64,000 bases of DNA. Origin: Branchiostoma floridae (Eukaryota; Chordata; Leptocardii; Amphioxiformes; Branchiostomatidae). A program made the translations under genes and the position numbers. Positions within the stretch are counted from its first letter, which is position 1. Every line of letters begins with the position of its first letter. The stretch is taken from positions 33,394,308-33,458,307 of the forward strand of contig NC_049982.1 of assembly GCF_000003815.2 (NCBI RefSeq), written 5' to 3'. This document shows positions 11,106-22,467 of this stretch, piece by piece. The notes below the pieces were generated by a model. That model had not been told where the DNA came from. It saw only the letters and a list, made by a program, of their open reading frames with translations, and searched no databases.

Positions 11106-12883
11106 CAGCGTTCCCGCCAGGTTTTTGAAAGTATGCGTCCAAATATTTGGGAGGGGCGTAATGAGCGCCGGAGGCGCGAGACGAGCGCCGCAGGCGCTCG
11201 CATTCTAGGGGGGTCCGGGGGCATGCTCCCCCGGGAAAATTTGGATTTTCAAACCCTCTAGAACACAATTTGAGAGGATAATCATGCACTTGAGATTGGA
11301 TGTCGGTTGCCTCTTTTACTCCCATTTTCAGTTATCGACGACCACCCTCTTCATCAAAATACGTTATATTAAAAACAACTGTAAGCACAGGGAATCAGCC
11401 TTCCGTGATCTGGCCCGGGTATTATTTGTCCAGACATATCTATATGAAAATTTTGGATTTTTGATGCTTCGAAACAGGGCTCTAGCGGCCTAGCCTGTCC
11501 GTCAGCCCGTGAAAAAAATTCTGCCAATTATTTTCCGTCATTGAAAAAAAAAATGTCTAACGTTACCTCGTGCGATCGATGTTGCGCCCTCCCGCATCAA
11601 AAATTTTTCCGAGACGATAAAATAATGGCGCCATCACACTTTGTGTCTTTTTTCTATTTTGCCCGATGATTTTAGTCAAATTTTTTGAATCGGTGGGGTT
11701 TTACAAGGCCTTACCGTCATTTTCCACGAGCGTGCGTTTGTTCCTGCGACCTCAGGTAACCCCGTTTTCGGCGTGAAATCTTTGGCTGGATTTCTTTTTA
11801 AATAGATCAAGAACGTTATACATTACTCGAGGAGGACGATCTGCTGCCTCTTTGGCAGTGATCATTGCCGGCGTAACCTTGAAGCAGTAGCCAGAAAGAC
11901 AGCGCTGCGATCGACGGTCCGTCTGGGGAGGGGGGCGTGCCGTGACATGTGCCACGGAGTGCACAGCCGACTCGATCGACGCTTGACAACAATATTGCGG
12001 CCCCTTTTCTGCCGCAAATTTTGTCTTTTTGAAATAAAAGAAATTTTGTAAATAAGAAATAAAGTGTATAGTTTTGGATTCTTCACTTATTTACCGCGCA
12101 CCGTTTTTTGTTAGCAGCTAGGGAAGAAACTCAAGTTGCCAGACGACACGGGCGGCTACCAACGTCACGTGCGCTAATACTCGGTAACTTTTGTTTTTTT
12201 CCGGTGACCAATAACAGAGTGCAACATTACATTTATCAAACGCTGATTGGTTATTAAGATGATTGGATTTGGACCTGGTGGCCAATCTAGACTGCTTGGC
12301 GCTAGCGGCCTGTTGTCAAAGATACCGACTGCCAATCAACTGCCCACAGTGTGAGAACTTTTGTTGAGATGTGCAGCACTCGCGCAGAGCAGTTTGCTTG
12401 TTCAATACTAGTATTACCCACAAATCTTTAACAAATACGTGAAACTGAGGACAAGTAAGTATCATGTTAATATCAGAATATAAAATCTGCATAAGATTTC
12501 TTCGAGTGTTAAAGAATGCTGACTGTCAGACGTATTTCACGGACTACAAAAAATTACATTGCGCAACGGACAGCTCAGACTGGCGCGTGGCTGGGTGTGT
12601 CGCACATGGGTCCGCTAGTTGTAAAGCGTGCCGCGCTCCGCCCCATGCCCAGACTACTAGGATGACCGGAAAGTGAAGAATTTGAAGTATAAATTGTAAA
12701 GGTAGGATTCCTTCGTATAAAGACAGATTTTTAAAAAGATTCCAGATACATTTTGTACACTGGTGGTACAGGTTAGCCTTTCTTTCATATTTTTTTATGG
12801 ACGCATTCAGCTGAGCCGAGTGCGTCTTTCCAGAAAAAAAATGCGTCCAAAGACGTAAAGACGTATGCCTGGCGGGAACGCTG
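11106..12883. mobile_element. 1.8-kb TIR element (CAGCGTTCCCGCCAGG ends)
   Basis: The left end CAGCGTTCCCGCCAGG and the right end CCTGGCGGGAACGCTG are perfect inverted complements. GCGTCC/GGACGC motifs are repeated near both ends. No TSD is evident (GTGCACGC against GCGCTGTG). Internally there is a GC-rich block at 11158-11250 with GAGCGCCGGAGGCGCGAG, CGCCGCAGGCGCTCG and the hairpin CCGGGGGCATGCTCCCCCGG. No transposase domain is recognisable in the short open frames. The ends suggest a hAT-like non-autonomous element, but this is inference. Confidence 0.65.
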
Positions 12884-13609
12884 GCGCTGTGGTCAGTGAA
12901 AATTTGATTCGTGTACACCTTGGTGTTGTAAGAAAGTTAAGCATTGTTGTGATTACTACCAACACAGATGCGCTTCCATGATATATACTGCTGTTTGTTA
13001 TATCTGACAGTGTTTCCACCAGAGGGGCGTCCACCCGTCCAAAGACAGTCTCATTTCGTTTTGGACTGCTTGAACGCAAACACAGGCCGTCCTGATAAAA
13101 AATTTGTGACCAACATTTTTGCCGAGAAATCTGTACAAAGTCGATATATGTAAACCGCAGTTTTGTGTTTTGCATTGAAGCTAGAGGCTTGGGGACGCCG
13201 TCCACAGTCGGAAAGCCGCACGCTGTTTGTTTTGATATTGTTATGATTGTTGACAATGTGTGTCGGCGGCCTTTCGCATAAGATAATCTCATTAAAAACC
13301 TGTTTTTAAGGTCTCAGTTCAGCCAAATTTGCCTTGCCGCTATGACCCAGACATTTGGAAAACCTGGCAGTACTCGTAAATCATATCGGTCGATCTCGCT
13401 ATAATACTACAAAGTACAAGTTGTTATTGGGAGAAATAGGACGCTAAGTTTTTCTAGATAAACAAGTTTGACAGTTTTTGTTTTCATCGTAAACAGAACA
13501 AAACACGCAGAAACATGTCCTCGGCAAGGGGAATCCCCGACCGACTTTCAAGCTCGTGATCGGTGGAAGAATAAAGCGTTCACATAAGAGGTGTTGTACG
13601 TAAAAACAA

Positions 13610-14060
13610 CAAGTATACCTTTACTTCCTTTTGATATGAGTTTTGAGCCCTCAAAATCTCCGAAAACAGCAGAAATTTTCGGGGTAAAACACAGTAAAAT
13701 ATGCTCCAAAAATGGCGGTCGGAGTTGTTGCTTATCCTAAGCCAATGAGATCGCTAGCTTCCCCTGAAGTCACAGATCTCGCGAGATTTTTTTTTGCGTA
13801 TTTTACGATATTTTCGCCGCCACTACCGCAACCGCTAGTTGCATGCACAATGTTTTTCGTCATTTCTCAACACAAATTTCTCGATCTTTGGAAGGTTTTA
13901 GATGATTTACAAGTGTACAGCAACATAAAAGAGAATATCTACAAGTGCATTTTTTTGCAAGTCCAAGAAGCGTTTCCTACCGTTCTGGTTTTAACCGAAA
14001 CCTTTTACAAGTCTAGTGCCGGTTTGGCGTGACGTACTGCACGCAGTACTTGCGGAAACG
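13610..14060 (-). repeat. Diverged copy of the hAT-like element interior at 2622-3157
   Basis: Read in reverse, the order of phrases matches the 2.6-3.1 kb element: CTTTGGAAGGTTTTAGATG, a TTTTTTTGCAAGTCCA stretch, then a motif-rich end with GGTTTTAACCGAAACC and GTGCCGG. The terminus itself is not preserved. Identity is moderate, so I call it a related, decayed copy. Confidence 0.4.
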
Positions 14061-14199
14061 CTGTCTGAAAAGGAGACTACAGTTCCATAGTATAACCTCA
14101 TACCTTCACCAAGTAATTTTGTCTTATTGCATTGATCCACGGATATTCACGACGACGACAATGAAATTCCTTTATTTGCTCTATTTTTCTGTGCGACCA

Positions 14200-14357
14200 A
14201 TGCTTGGTTCCATGACTGTGAAAGGTAACAGATATTTGAAAATCTCCCTCATGGAAAAATCTTACTTGCCCGATCGGACAAGTGAGGTAGCCTACTCAGG
14301 TAGGACATGCACTTTCACTTGCCCTGGACAATCAGCTAATGGACTTGTCCAACCCTG
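14200..14357. mobile_element. Partial TIR element with GGACAAGT motifs ending CAACCCTG
   Basis: CTTGCCC, GGACAAGT, CTTGCCCTGGACAA and GGACTTGTCC are iterated within 110 bp, ending at CAACCCTG. This is the same design as the CAGGG-ended elements but with another motif. Only one end is visible. Confidence 0.4.
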
Positions 14358-14477
14358 ACTTATTACTTAATCATGAATGTCAAAAATAAGCAGTTTTCTG
14401 TGCAACAAAACACAAGACAGCCTCTGGCCTTGTTTTACCAATCAACCATTTCATTGACTGATTGATTGACCTCAAAT

Positions 14478-14611
14478 ATTGACCTTTTATGAGCGCCACG
14501 TAGCGATACTTATATGAACCGCAACTAATACTTTAATCAGACTTGTTTGAGGGAGCATTAATCGGATTGCCAAAGTGAACTCATCAGTGTGAACATTTTA
14601 ATCGGTTTGAT
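14478..14611. repeat. 134-bp direct repeat, copy 1
   Basis: Identical by eye to 15623-15756. It begins ATTGACCTTTTATGAGCG and ends TTTTAATCGGTTTGAT. The spacer of about 1 kb includes an assembly gap. It could be a terminal direct repeat, a local duplication or an assembly error. Confidence 0.85.
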
Positions 14612-14823
14612 CTCAAACTTCGGGTTTTTGGATAGAATTACGTCAGGTCACACAAATTAAAGGTTGGAAAATATGCCCTAAAACTTACAAAATGAGTCCA
14701 AAGGTAACTAGTAAATGTATGTATAAAGGCGTAAAGCCATGTAAAGGACCGTAAGAAAGTTACATTCCACAGAAAATCTAGCCGATAGCGCTGTGCTAGC
14801 GTGCGAACATTTGGAGTTAGGCG

Positions 14824-15088
14824 NNNNNNNNNNNNNNNNNNNNNNNNNNNNNNNNNNNNNNNNNNNNNNNNNNNNNNNNNNNNNNNNNNNNNNNNNNNNN
14901 NNNNNNNNNNNNNNNNNNNNNNNNNNNNNNNNNNNNNNNNNNNNNNNNNNNNNNNNNNNNNNNNNNNNNNNNNNNNNNNNNNNNNNNNNNNNNNNNNNNN
15001 NNNNNNNNNNNNNNNNNNNNNNNNNNNNNNNNNNNNNNNNNNNNNNNNNNNNNNNNNNNNNNNNNNNNNNNNNNNNNNNNNNNNNNNN
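14824..15088. other. Assembly gap (265 N)
   Basis: A run of N lying between the two 134-bp direct repeats. Confidence 1.
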
Positions 15089-15622
15089 GCCGCCATTTTA
15101 AATGTTTTGAACGTGAATTTTTTCCGTCTCCCACCGCGAAAGACGGAAATTTCAGAGTAATTTGTGGACACAAGTTGTAGACAAGAAGGTGAAGAGTTTA
15201 TCACTCTCCATACCGTTGTTTTAACTTAAAATTATGAAAGTAACGTCATATTCTCCGGCATACGAGCGGAGCCATGTTCGTCTTTGTTTTGGTATGCCGC
15301 CAAATTGCCGACGCACGGCTGTGCGAGTCAAGCGTACTTTTCCACATGTGCATTTAGCCACTGATTTGAACTCTTTATTAGATCAAGCATCTCACAAAAA
15401 TCGCACAGTATCGGAACATATGATTAAAGTTTTGTAAACGGAGTTCCGTATCGTTAGAGTGGTAACCTCTATGAGCGTCTGTGTTGGTTTTCAAAACTAC
15501 ACCCCTCCCCAACCAATGCCGCTAAAGCTGGTCATATAGCCAACTTCGGACTCTAGAATAGGCCGGATAATTGGATAAAATGCCCAGACAAATAGGCGAT
15601 ACAATAAAGCGGATTCCACTGT

Positions 15623-15756
15623 ATTGACCTTTTATGAGCGCCACGTAGCGATACTTATATGAACCGCAACTAATACTTTAATCAGACTTGTTTGAGGGAG
15701 CATTAATCGGATTGCCAAAGTGAACTCATCAGTGTGAACATTTTAATCGGTTTGAT
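15623..15756. repeat. 134-bp direct repeat, copy 2
   Basis: Same orientation and sequence as 14478-14611. It is flanked by different sequence on both sides, so the duplicated block is exactly delimited. Confidence 0.85.
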
Positions 15757-17050
15757 GTTTAACTCACTTATCTTTTTAAAGCCCTATGTTAAAAGATTGG
15801 TGCCTGAGGCGTTTTAGGTCTTCTGAAAATACCATTTTGAATAATGCATAGACCTCGATTCTTTTATTTAAGGTAGTACGCCTTATTGCCTAAACTTTAA
15901 AGATAATTCATGCAAATTGGTAATCAATTGGTAATATGTAATTATGATGTCATGGAGAGCTATAAGTCCATGCCCATTTTCAGGAAAAAATGCTAAAAAG
16001 GTGCTCTCCTTCGCTTGTAATTCAATGAAACATAGGTAATGGTAATTCAAACTGATCAAAGTCCAAAGTCCATCAAAGTTCATCATTGGGAAAAGTGGAG
16101 TTTTTAAGGTCTAACCGACCCTAGAAAAACCTACCACCCTAGACTAAGAGCCTGTTCACATGAGAAAAAAGCAAGTGAGTTAACATCTATTATCATAATA
16201 CCGGTACGTTTACGACGATTTCTCTAGCCATACTGATTTGACACATTGTCAACGCATCATTTTCTCCAGTTATATGTTGCTGTTATAGGTTACCCTTGCC
16301 ACTTCTTCTGTGTAACTTTTCTGCCACTCTTGTCCTGCTAAAAGCGTAATATTGTAATTGTAACACGCCGCGGAATTACACGCCGAACGGGCGCGTGGTT
16401 GGGAGGGGGTAAAAAATACCGGTAGGAAGAAACACGGCATAATTAACTGCCGCTATGTACATTTATACACCCTCTGATGTTCCTTCCTTTTCTGTCAGTA
16501 AATGCATAAAACATAAACCTGCATGAGCATACAAAATGTCATGAGAAAACGGACGTATACTGTCAAGAATTTTCATTTAACTTCTGTCCGTCACAACCGC
16601 TATGACGTAACACTTCACTGCAAGCGTAGATATAAAAATGGCGGGAAAATGGCTGCGTACGTTCAATTTTGCCCATTCAGTCGTAGATCCGGGCTATTAT
16701 GCAACGGTTCTTCACACTTTTACATGAGTTGTAGGTCACCAACAGAAATTCAAGATTGTTGTTGAATCATGTTCGTCTTGTGCCGTGAGCATGTGTAATT
16801 ATGATCTATAAATTTGGCAATGAATGTGACAGTGTGTTCGTCCCACGACGAGCTGACTACCCCGAAAAAAGATACTGAAAACTTTTGGCCTTGTTGTCTT
16901 CGAATGCATTGTTATCGATGCTTTGTAAATGATGTATTGGACACCTAGATGTCTGAAGTGTGCACAGCTCAGAAATAACTATGGTTGCATGTGTAGATCT
17001 CTTTAAGTTCCAGTATTTTTAATCTACCGGTATAAGTCTTACTACCGGTA
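15757..17050. other. Intergenic stretch without a supported gene
   Basis: It contains scattered ACCGGTA motifs (16200, 16420, 17025, 17043) and a CCTACCACCCTAG fragment near 16125 resembling the TACCGACCCTA-type elements at 17830 and 33553. The short open frames have no recognisable similarity. Confidence 0.4.
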
Positions 17051-17059
17051 TTATGCCAA

Positions 17060-17245
17060 TGCATGTTAAATGTGGAATCCGATCAAAATGACCCAATCCA
17101 ACGAAGCCATGTGAACACAACTAATCCGATTGGATTACCCATTCTGGATAGGATTGCAATCCACCTCGTGAGGTGGATTGGGTGGATTGGTGCGCAATCC
17201 GATTGACCAGAATCGCCCACGTGAACACAATTGGATTGGATTTGG
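17060..17245. repeat. Palindromic repeat with iterated AATCC/GGATT
   Basis: Its centre is CAATCCACCTC-GT-GAGGTGGATTG, a perfect 11-bp stem with a 2-nt loop. Around it AATCCGATTGGATT, CCAATCC and GTGAACACAA occur on both sides in mirrored order. It is probably a fold-back or TIR-type non-autonomous element of about 185 bp. Precise ends and TSD are not clear. Confidence 0.6.
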
Positions 17246-17399
17246 GCTTGTTTCATGTTTTGACCGCCCTACATACGGGTACAGCGGACCTTAGACATAC
17301 AATCCTACCCACAACATGGCAGAAATGTACGTACGATACATGGATTAGAAATGAAGTTGATGGGCAAGTTTGCTTGCAAAAATCATCTTACCACTACTA

Positions 17400-17790
17400 G
17401 TACGGTTAACCACATACGGACGCCACAAGATTTGCCGCAACTTCTTTCAAAATCGTCAACACGGCAGAAGACTGACTGGTTCATTTTGTTCATATAGCCT
17501 ATGAAAATAACAAGTGTGGTTTTGTTTCTCTTCTGTTGTTGGCTTTAATGTCCCAACACCACTAAAAAGGCAAATATTCAATGAACAGCTTGGGTTACTT
17601 CACTGCAAGCATGGGCGAGCAGTTATTCTTTTAAACGAAAAACAAACCTATTTCAGAAAAAGTATGTAACAAATTTAAACGTTTTAGTAGCAGTTTAGCT
17701 ATTATTTAGTATTAATGCAACTTTTTCAACAGATACATTTACATTTGTACAGTTAAATGTAGAGTATTATAATCACACACATAGTCCGCC
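17400..17790. repeat. Diverged relative of the hAT element interior at 61.4-61.7 kb
   Basis: Shared order of phrases with 61380-61740: CTTCTTTCAAAATC, CACGGCAGAA, GACTGGTTCATTTT, CTATGAAAATAAC, TTACTTCACT, GCATGGGCGAG, then an A/T-rich tail. Neither the TIR nor the GTACC motifs are present here, so it is an internal fragment. Confidence 0.55.
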
Positions 17791-17829
17791 TCATGCATTT
17801 CATTTTTACTTTGTTAACTGAGTTTGGGC

Positions 17830-17930
17830 CAGTCCCAGCCCCCCCAAAAAATTAAGTAATCCCTACCTACCGACCCAAATGTTTTCAAGACAGAAACAGG
17901 ACACACATTTTTTTCCATGGCCTAACCTGT
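17830..17930. repeat. Fragment of TACCGACCC-type TIR repeat
   Basis: AATCCCTACCTACCGACCC followed by GACAGAAACAGGACACAC and a T-run matches the right end of the element at 33553-33947. Only one end is found. Confidence 0.5.
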
Positions 17931-18329
17931 CAGTCGGGTACTTCAGCCGCGTCTTTAATCATAAAATTGGTTCTTATTGGGCCGTGTCCTGGTTGGCTGG
18001 GGAACCAACAGTCCTGTAATCCATGGGGGGATGTGATCCAGAGGAAACGTCATAGTATATATCAGAATGTTTTCAGTGGCATTTCCAAGGCCATGAAGGA
18101 ATGCGGCCGAGACAGTGGCTCAGTTCCGATTAAAGACCAAAAATCTGACGCAAAATTACAAAATTGTACATAATCACTACCACCTCGGTGGGTCATCAGT
18201 CACCTTACCATGCATTATAATGTCTTTTCAACTCAAGGAACTGAAACGGTAAACCCCCATAGGTGCAAGCTTGCATCTTGAACGTTAAATGCAAACTGAT
18301 TGCTGTTGATTTTCAGGCCAGATAGATAA

Positions 18330-18364
18330 AAAACCGTTTGGATTTTTGCATCATGAATGGGGCC
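18330..18364 (-). repeat. End of a Harbinger-like element
   Basis: TTTTTGCATCATGAATGGGGCC followed by TAA is the same terminus, in reverse, as the TAA-flanked element at 32709-33413. The opposite end is not found. Confidence 0.5.
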
Positions 18365-19070
18365 TAAAAACTGTGAAATTGTGCCCCAAAACAAACAAAC
18401 CTAACATCACATCAAAAACATTGTTTTCGAGGCCTTCCCAAGATTGTTTTGAACACCTAGATATCAGAAATGTCTAACTTTATCTCAGGACTGATTACTG
18501 TCGATGCTGCTTTGTTACTAGTACATCTCTTTAGATGTATTTTTTCTCAAGTGGCGGTTACCGGGTATTATGGCAACCAGTGGAACAATGAGATCTGATG
18601 TTATAGTTATTCTGACATGTACTTCCAACTGAATTTCCAACAGTCATTCGACAATCATTCATATTATATCACATACATAAAACGTCATATGACACGAGTA
18701 GAGTTCTTATGTTGGGTGTATATGTAACATTACAGGGCTCGAAATACACTTTTCAGTCAACTTGCACCAGTGCAACTTAAGCCAAAGGTAACTTGCACCA
18801 AAAGAAACTTACTTGCACAACCCAAAATAGTGAACTGTTAACCCTTTATTCTTCTTCTGAAAATTTGCAAATATATGGGGATACATCAAGGAGCTAAAAG
18901 CTCCTTGGATACATAAAGACCACATGTTTGGATATTTGTTTTCCAAAGCGTATTTTATTTTGGATTTCAAATTGTACAACAAATTTAAGACAATTCAATG
19001 TCTACAACTTGATAAGATCAATATTCAAATACAATTCAATCTCTACAACTGGATAAAAAACGGATATTTA

Positions 19071-19116
19071 CTTCCGGACGTTTCGAGTGACATCCATCAC
19101 TCTTCTTCAGCAAAAG
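19071..19116 (-). ncRNA. Hammerhead-ribozyme-like motif, left arm
   Basis: This is the exact reverse-strand counterpart of the motif at 22620-22665, with CTGAAGA, a GAGTGA/TCACTC stem, GAAA and CGTC in order. It lies downstream of the truncated minus-strand ORF, the same relation as in the right arm. Confidence 0.55.
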
Positions 19117-19268
19117 CAGAATGAACTAGTCAGAACAATTCAATACCAGTACAGCTAACTAGAAAAACTGGTTTAACCACTAAATCTTTAGGATCATATG
19201 CAAAAGGTTACACAAATGCAAATCATGTTAGCATAGTTCCTATGGTCAGACAATACCATAGGAAAAAA

Positions 19269-20027
19269 CTATTGTCCTTTGTTGTGCAAGGCGGGGTCCC
19301 ATGTACTGGAAAGTTCTACGCGCAGTCCTCCCTTCCGGTTCAAGGTGGGGTTGTAGATCCGCTCGTAGATGGCCTCCTTGACACCCCGTTCGTACCACCG
19401 TGGTTCGCGGTCAAGAATGTCTGTAGTATCCAGTCTGAAGGAATGTCCTTGGTGTAGCTGAGTGTGGTGGTAGATGGCAGAAGAGTATCCACTTGCTGTA
19501 GCCCTGCAGTGTTGTTTGTACCTTGTCTTCAGTGGTTGACTGGTTTCTCCAATGTAGGTGTCGTTGCACTGTGGACCTTCACACTTAAGTCTGTAGATGA
19601 CGTCAGATTTGGTGCCTTTCTGTACACGGTCCTTTGGATGGACCAACTTCTGTCTGAGGGTGGAGTGGGGTTTGAAGTTGGTAGCAATGTTGAAGTTTTG
19701 TAGGATTCGCCGGAGTTTCTCTGATACTCCATGGATGTACGGTATTGTGGCATTCACTGTCTTCTTCTTCTTGTCCAGTGGCTTACTGTTGGAAGGTTTC
19801 TTTGACTCATGAGATGGTTTCAGGGCTTTGTTGAAAGACCATTGTCTGTAGCCACACTTGTTCAGGGCGTCCTTAAGGTGTCGGTGCTCGTTGGATTTGG
19901 CTTCCTCTGAAGTGATGATGGTGTCCGCTCTGTGAAACAGGGTTTTTATCACACCCAGTTTCTGCTCTAAGGGATGATGGGATTGGAAGGCCAGGTATTG
20001 GTCGGTGTGGGTTGGTTTCCTGTACAC
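19269..20027 (-). pseudogene. 5'-truncated Penelope-like ORF (C-terminal 250 residues)
   Basis: It encodes the thumb and connector region from VYRKPTHTDQYLAF onward, then the GIY-YIG endonuclease (VIYRLKC...DTYIGETSQ), ending at a natural stop at 19269. The reverse-transcriptase catalytic part is absent, because the arm is truncated at 20050, so the first in-frame Met is not a real start. It differs from the + strand copy by one residue, so it is either very young or derived from it by inversion. Confidence 0.9.
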
Positions 20028-20050
20028 ATCTACATTGATAAGTCCGTCTT

Positions 20051-22467
20051 ACGTGAACTCAGTACGTGAACTAGAGAACGCCAGCAGGAAGATTGCAGAC
20101 TTCAGGAACCACCAGCGTTTCAACCTACGTTGTCTCAAGGAAGGAGTCACCCCGGTAAGCTTGCATCTCAAAACTCCCATCAAAGGCCACAAGGCAAGTA
20201 AGATCATCCACAACGCAGAAAAGAAATTGATCAACGAAAGAGTGCGACAGGTCAACTTCCAGCTGGACTGCCTGAAGGCGAAACAAAAGGACATCCAGAA
20301 TTCACTCGAACAGCGCCTACCGGCCGATATCTACACCGAAGTCCAAGACTTCACAAACCGTGGTCAACTTGCTCAACACAGCAAAGGCAAGACCAGACAA
20401 CAGAACAAGTTTGACAGGCTACTGCAGAAGAACAACAGAAGCAGAGCGGACAGCGACCCCAACTGGAGAAGCTCCGGGACTGCGACATCAAACAAGCCTG
20501 ACGAAAGGTGGGTCAAAAACCTCAGCAGCCACACACTATCAGAACCGGAGAAATCGCTACTATCCAAGGGACTCAATTTTGCTGTCACACCCCAACGTAT
20601 CCCCACTGTTGACATAATCACAGAGACGGAATCAGCCATTCGCCGTGCCCGTCTGCCACACAAACAGGCCGAAGCCCTGCGCACCAAAGTTGCCACCACA
20701 CTAAAAGTGTCCAAACCACCTGCAAACAACATTACTCAAGAAGAACAAGCTGCGCTCAAAGCCCTCTCTACCAACAAAGACATCATAATTCTCCCAGCGG
20801 ACAAAGGTAGATGTACTGTTGTTCTGGACAGAGAACAATACGACAGTAAAGTACAGGACCTTTTGTCAGACAACAACACCTACCTACCCCTAAAGAAGGA
20901 CCCCACTCCCACCTTTAAGGCGAAAATCACAGCTGCTTTGAAAGAGCTACAGGACAAGAAAGCCATCGACAGAAAGACCTACCTGAAGATCTATCCNNNN
21001 NNNNNNNNNNNNNNNNNNNNNNNNNNNNNNNNNNNNNNNNNNNNNNNNNNNNNNNNNNNNNNNNNNNNNNNNNNNNNNNNNNNNNNNNNNNNNNNNNNNN
21101 NNNNNNNNNNNNNNNNNNNNNNNNNNNNNNNNNNNNNNNNNNNNNNNGAACATCACATCAAGAACAGTTCAGACTCTGTGAACAAGATAAAGGACATCCG
21201 GATAGAGAAAGACGAGATAATCACCTCCTACGACGTGTGTTCCCTCTTCACCTCCATACCACCAAAGAGAGCAGTTGCGTTTGTAAGGGATTTCCTCGAA
21301 TCCGACACAACCCTGGGAGAGAGAACCAGCTTATCCTCCAAACAAATCTGTGATCTCTTAGAGCTCTGCCTGGGATGCACATACTTCGTCTACAACGGAC
21401 AGTACTACCAACAGTTACATGGATGCGCTATGGGTTCTCCAGTGTCCCCTATAGTTGTCAACTTGTACATGGAGAGATTTGAGACAGAAGCCCTGAGCAC
21501 GTTCCCTGACACTCCGCCTGCCAACTGGTTCCGGTATGTGGACGACACTTTTTCTAGATTGAAGAAGACGAATGCAGACAAGTTCTTCCAACATATCAAC
21601 CAAATAGACGACAACATCAAGTTCACACAGGAGATGAGCCAGAACAACACACTGCCATTCTTGGACTCCAAAGTCATTGTAGAGGAAGACGGACTTATCA
21701 ATGTAGATGTGTACAGGAAACCAACCCACACCGACCAATACCTGGCCTTCCAATCCCATCATCCCTTAGAGCAGAAACTGGGTGTGATAAAAACCCTGTT
21801 TCACAGAGCGGACACCATCATCACTTCAGAGGAAGCCAAATCCAACGAGCACCGACACCTTAAGGACGCCCTGAACAAGTGTGGCTACAGACAATGGTCT
21901 TTCAACAAAGCCCTGAAACCATCTCATGAGTCAAAGAAACCTTGCAACAGTAAGCCACTGGACAAGAAGAAGAAGACAGTGAATGCCACAATACCGTACA
22001 TCCATGGAGTATCAGAGAAACTCCGGCGAATCCTACAAAACTTCAACATTGCTACCAACTTCAAACCCCACTCCACCCTCAGACAGAAGTTGGTCCATCC
22101 AAAGGACCGTGTACAGAAAGGCACCAAATCTGACGTCATCTACAGACTTAAGTGTGAAGGTCCACAGTGCAACGACACCTACATTGGAGAAACCAGTCAA
22201 CCACTGAAGACAAGGTACAAACAACACTGCAGGGCTACAGCAAGTGGATACTCTTCTGCCATCTACCACCACACTCAGCTACACCAAGGACATTCCTTCA
22301 GACTGGATACTACAGACATTCTTGACCGCGAACCACGGTGGTACGAACGGGGTGTCAAGGAGGCCATCTACGAGCGGATCTACAACCCCACCTTGAACCG
22401 GAAGGGAGGACTGCGCGTAGAACTTTCCAGTACATGGGACCCCGCCTTGCACAACAAAGGACAATAG
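20051..22467 (+). CDS. Penelope-like reverse transcriptase with GIY-YIG endonuclease
   Basis: One open frame runs to 22467. An in-frame Met at 20005 lies inside the inverted arm and is not authentic, so the true 5' end is missing. The N-terminal part (about 20070-20480) is a basic, coiled Penelope-type leader (KASKIIHNAEKKLINERVR). The RT core follows: motif A SYDVCSLFTSIP, motif B GCAMGSPVSP, catalytic YVDD at 21535-21546, then FLDSKV and VDVYRKPTHTDQYL. The C-terminus holds GIY-YIG (VIYRLKC, YIG at 22180-22188, R in LKTRYKQH). Such proteins copy their RNA at nicked DNA and insert it. A 151-N gap (20997-21147) removes about 50 residues before motif A, yet the frame is kept. No stops or frameshifts are visible elsewhere. 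Confidence 0.93.
20997..21147. other. Assembly gap (151 N) inside the RT
   Basis: It falls in the fingers region of the reverse transcriptase. Both sides stay in the same frame, so the stated length fits the real one modulo three. Confidence 1.

Larger units (their letters stand above)
19002..20050 (-). repeat. Left inverted arm of the Penelope-like element
   Basis: This 1,049-bp segment is the reverse complement of 21686-22734. Comparing the encoded proteins I find one change (Ser against Cys in the KKP-NSK peptide, a single base). It contains the truncated 3' part of the ORF, the 3' untranslated part and the hammerhead-like motif. Partial, inverted, 5'-truncated copies flanking a main copy are a known habit of Penelope-like elements (the pLTR arrangement). 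Confidence 0.95.

Noticed and set aside
12807-13292. 161-codon minus-strand open frame
   Set aside because: It crosses the end of the 11106-12883 TIR element and has no recognisable domain; not supported as a gene.
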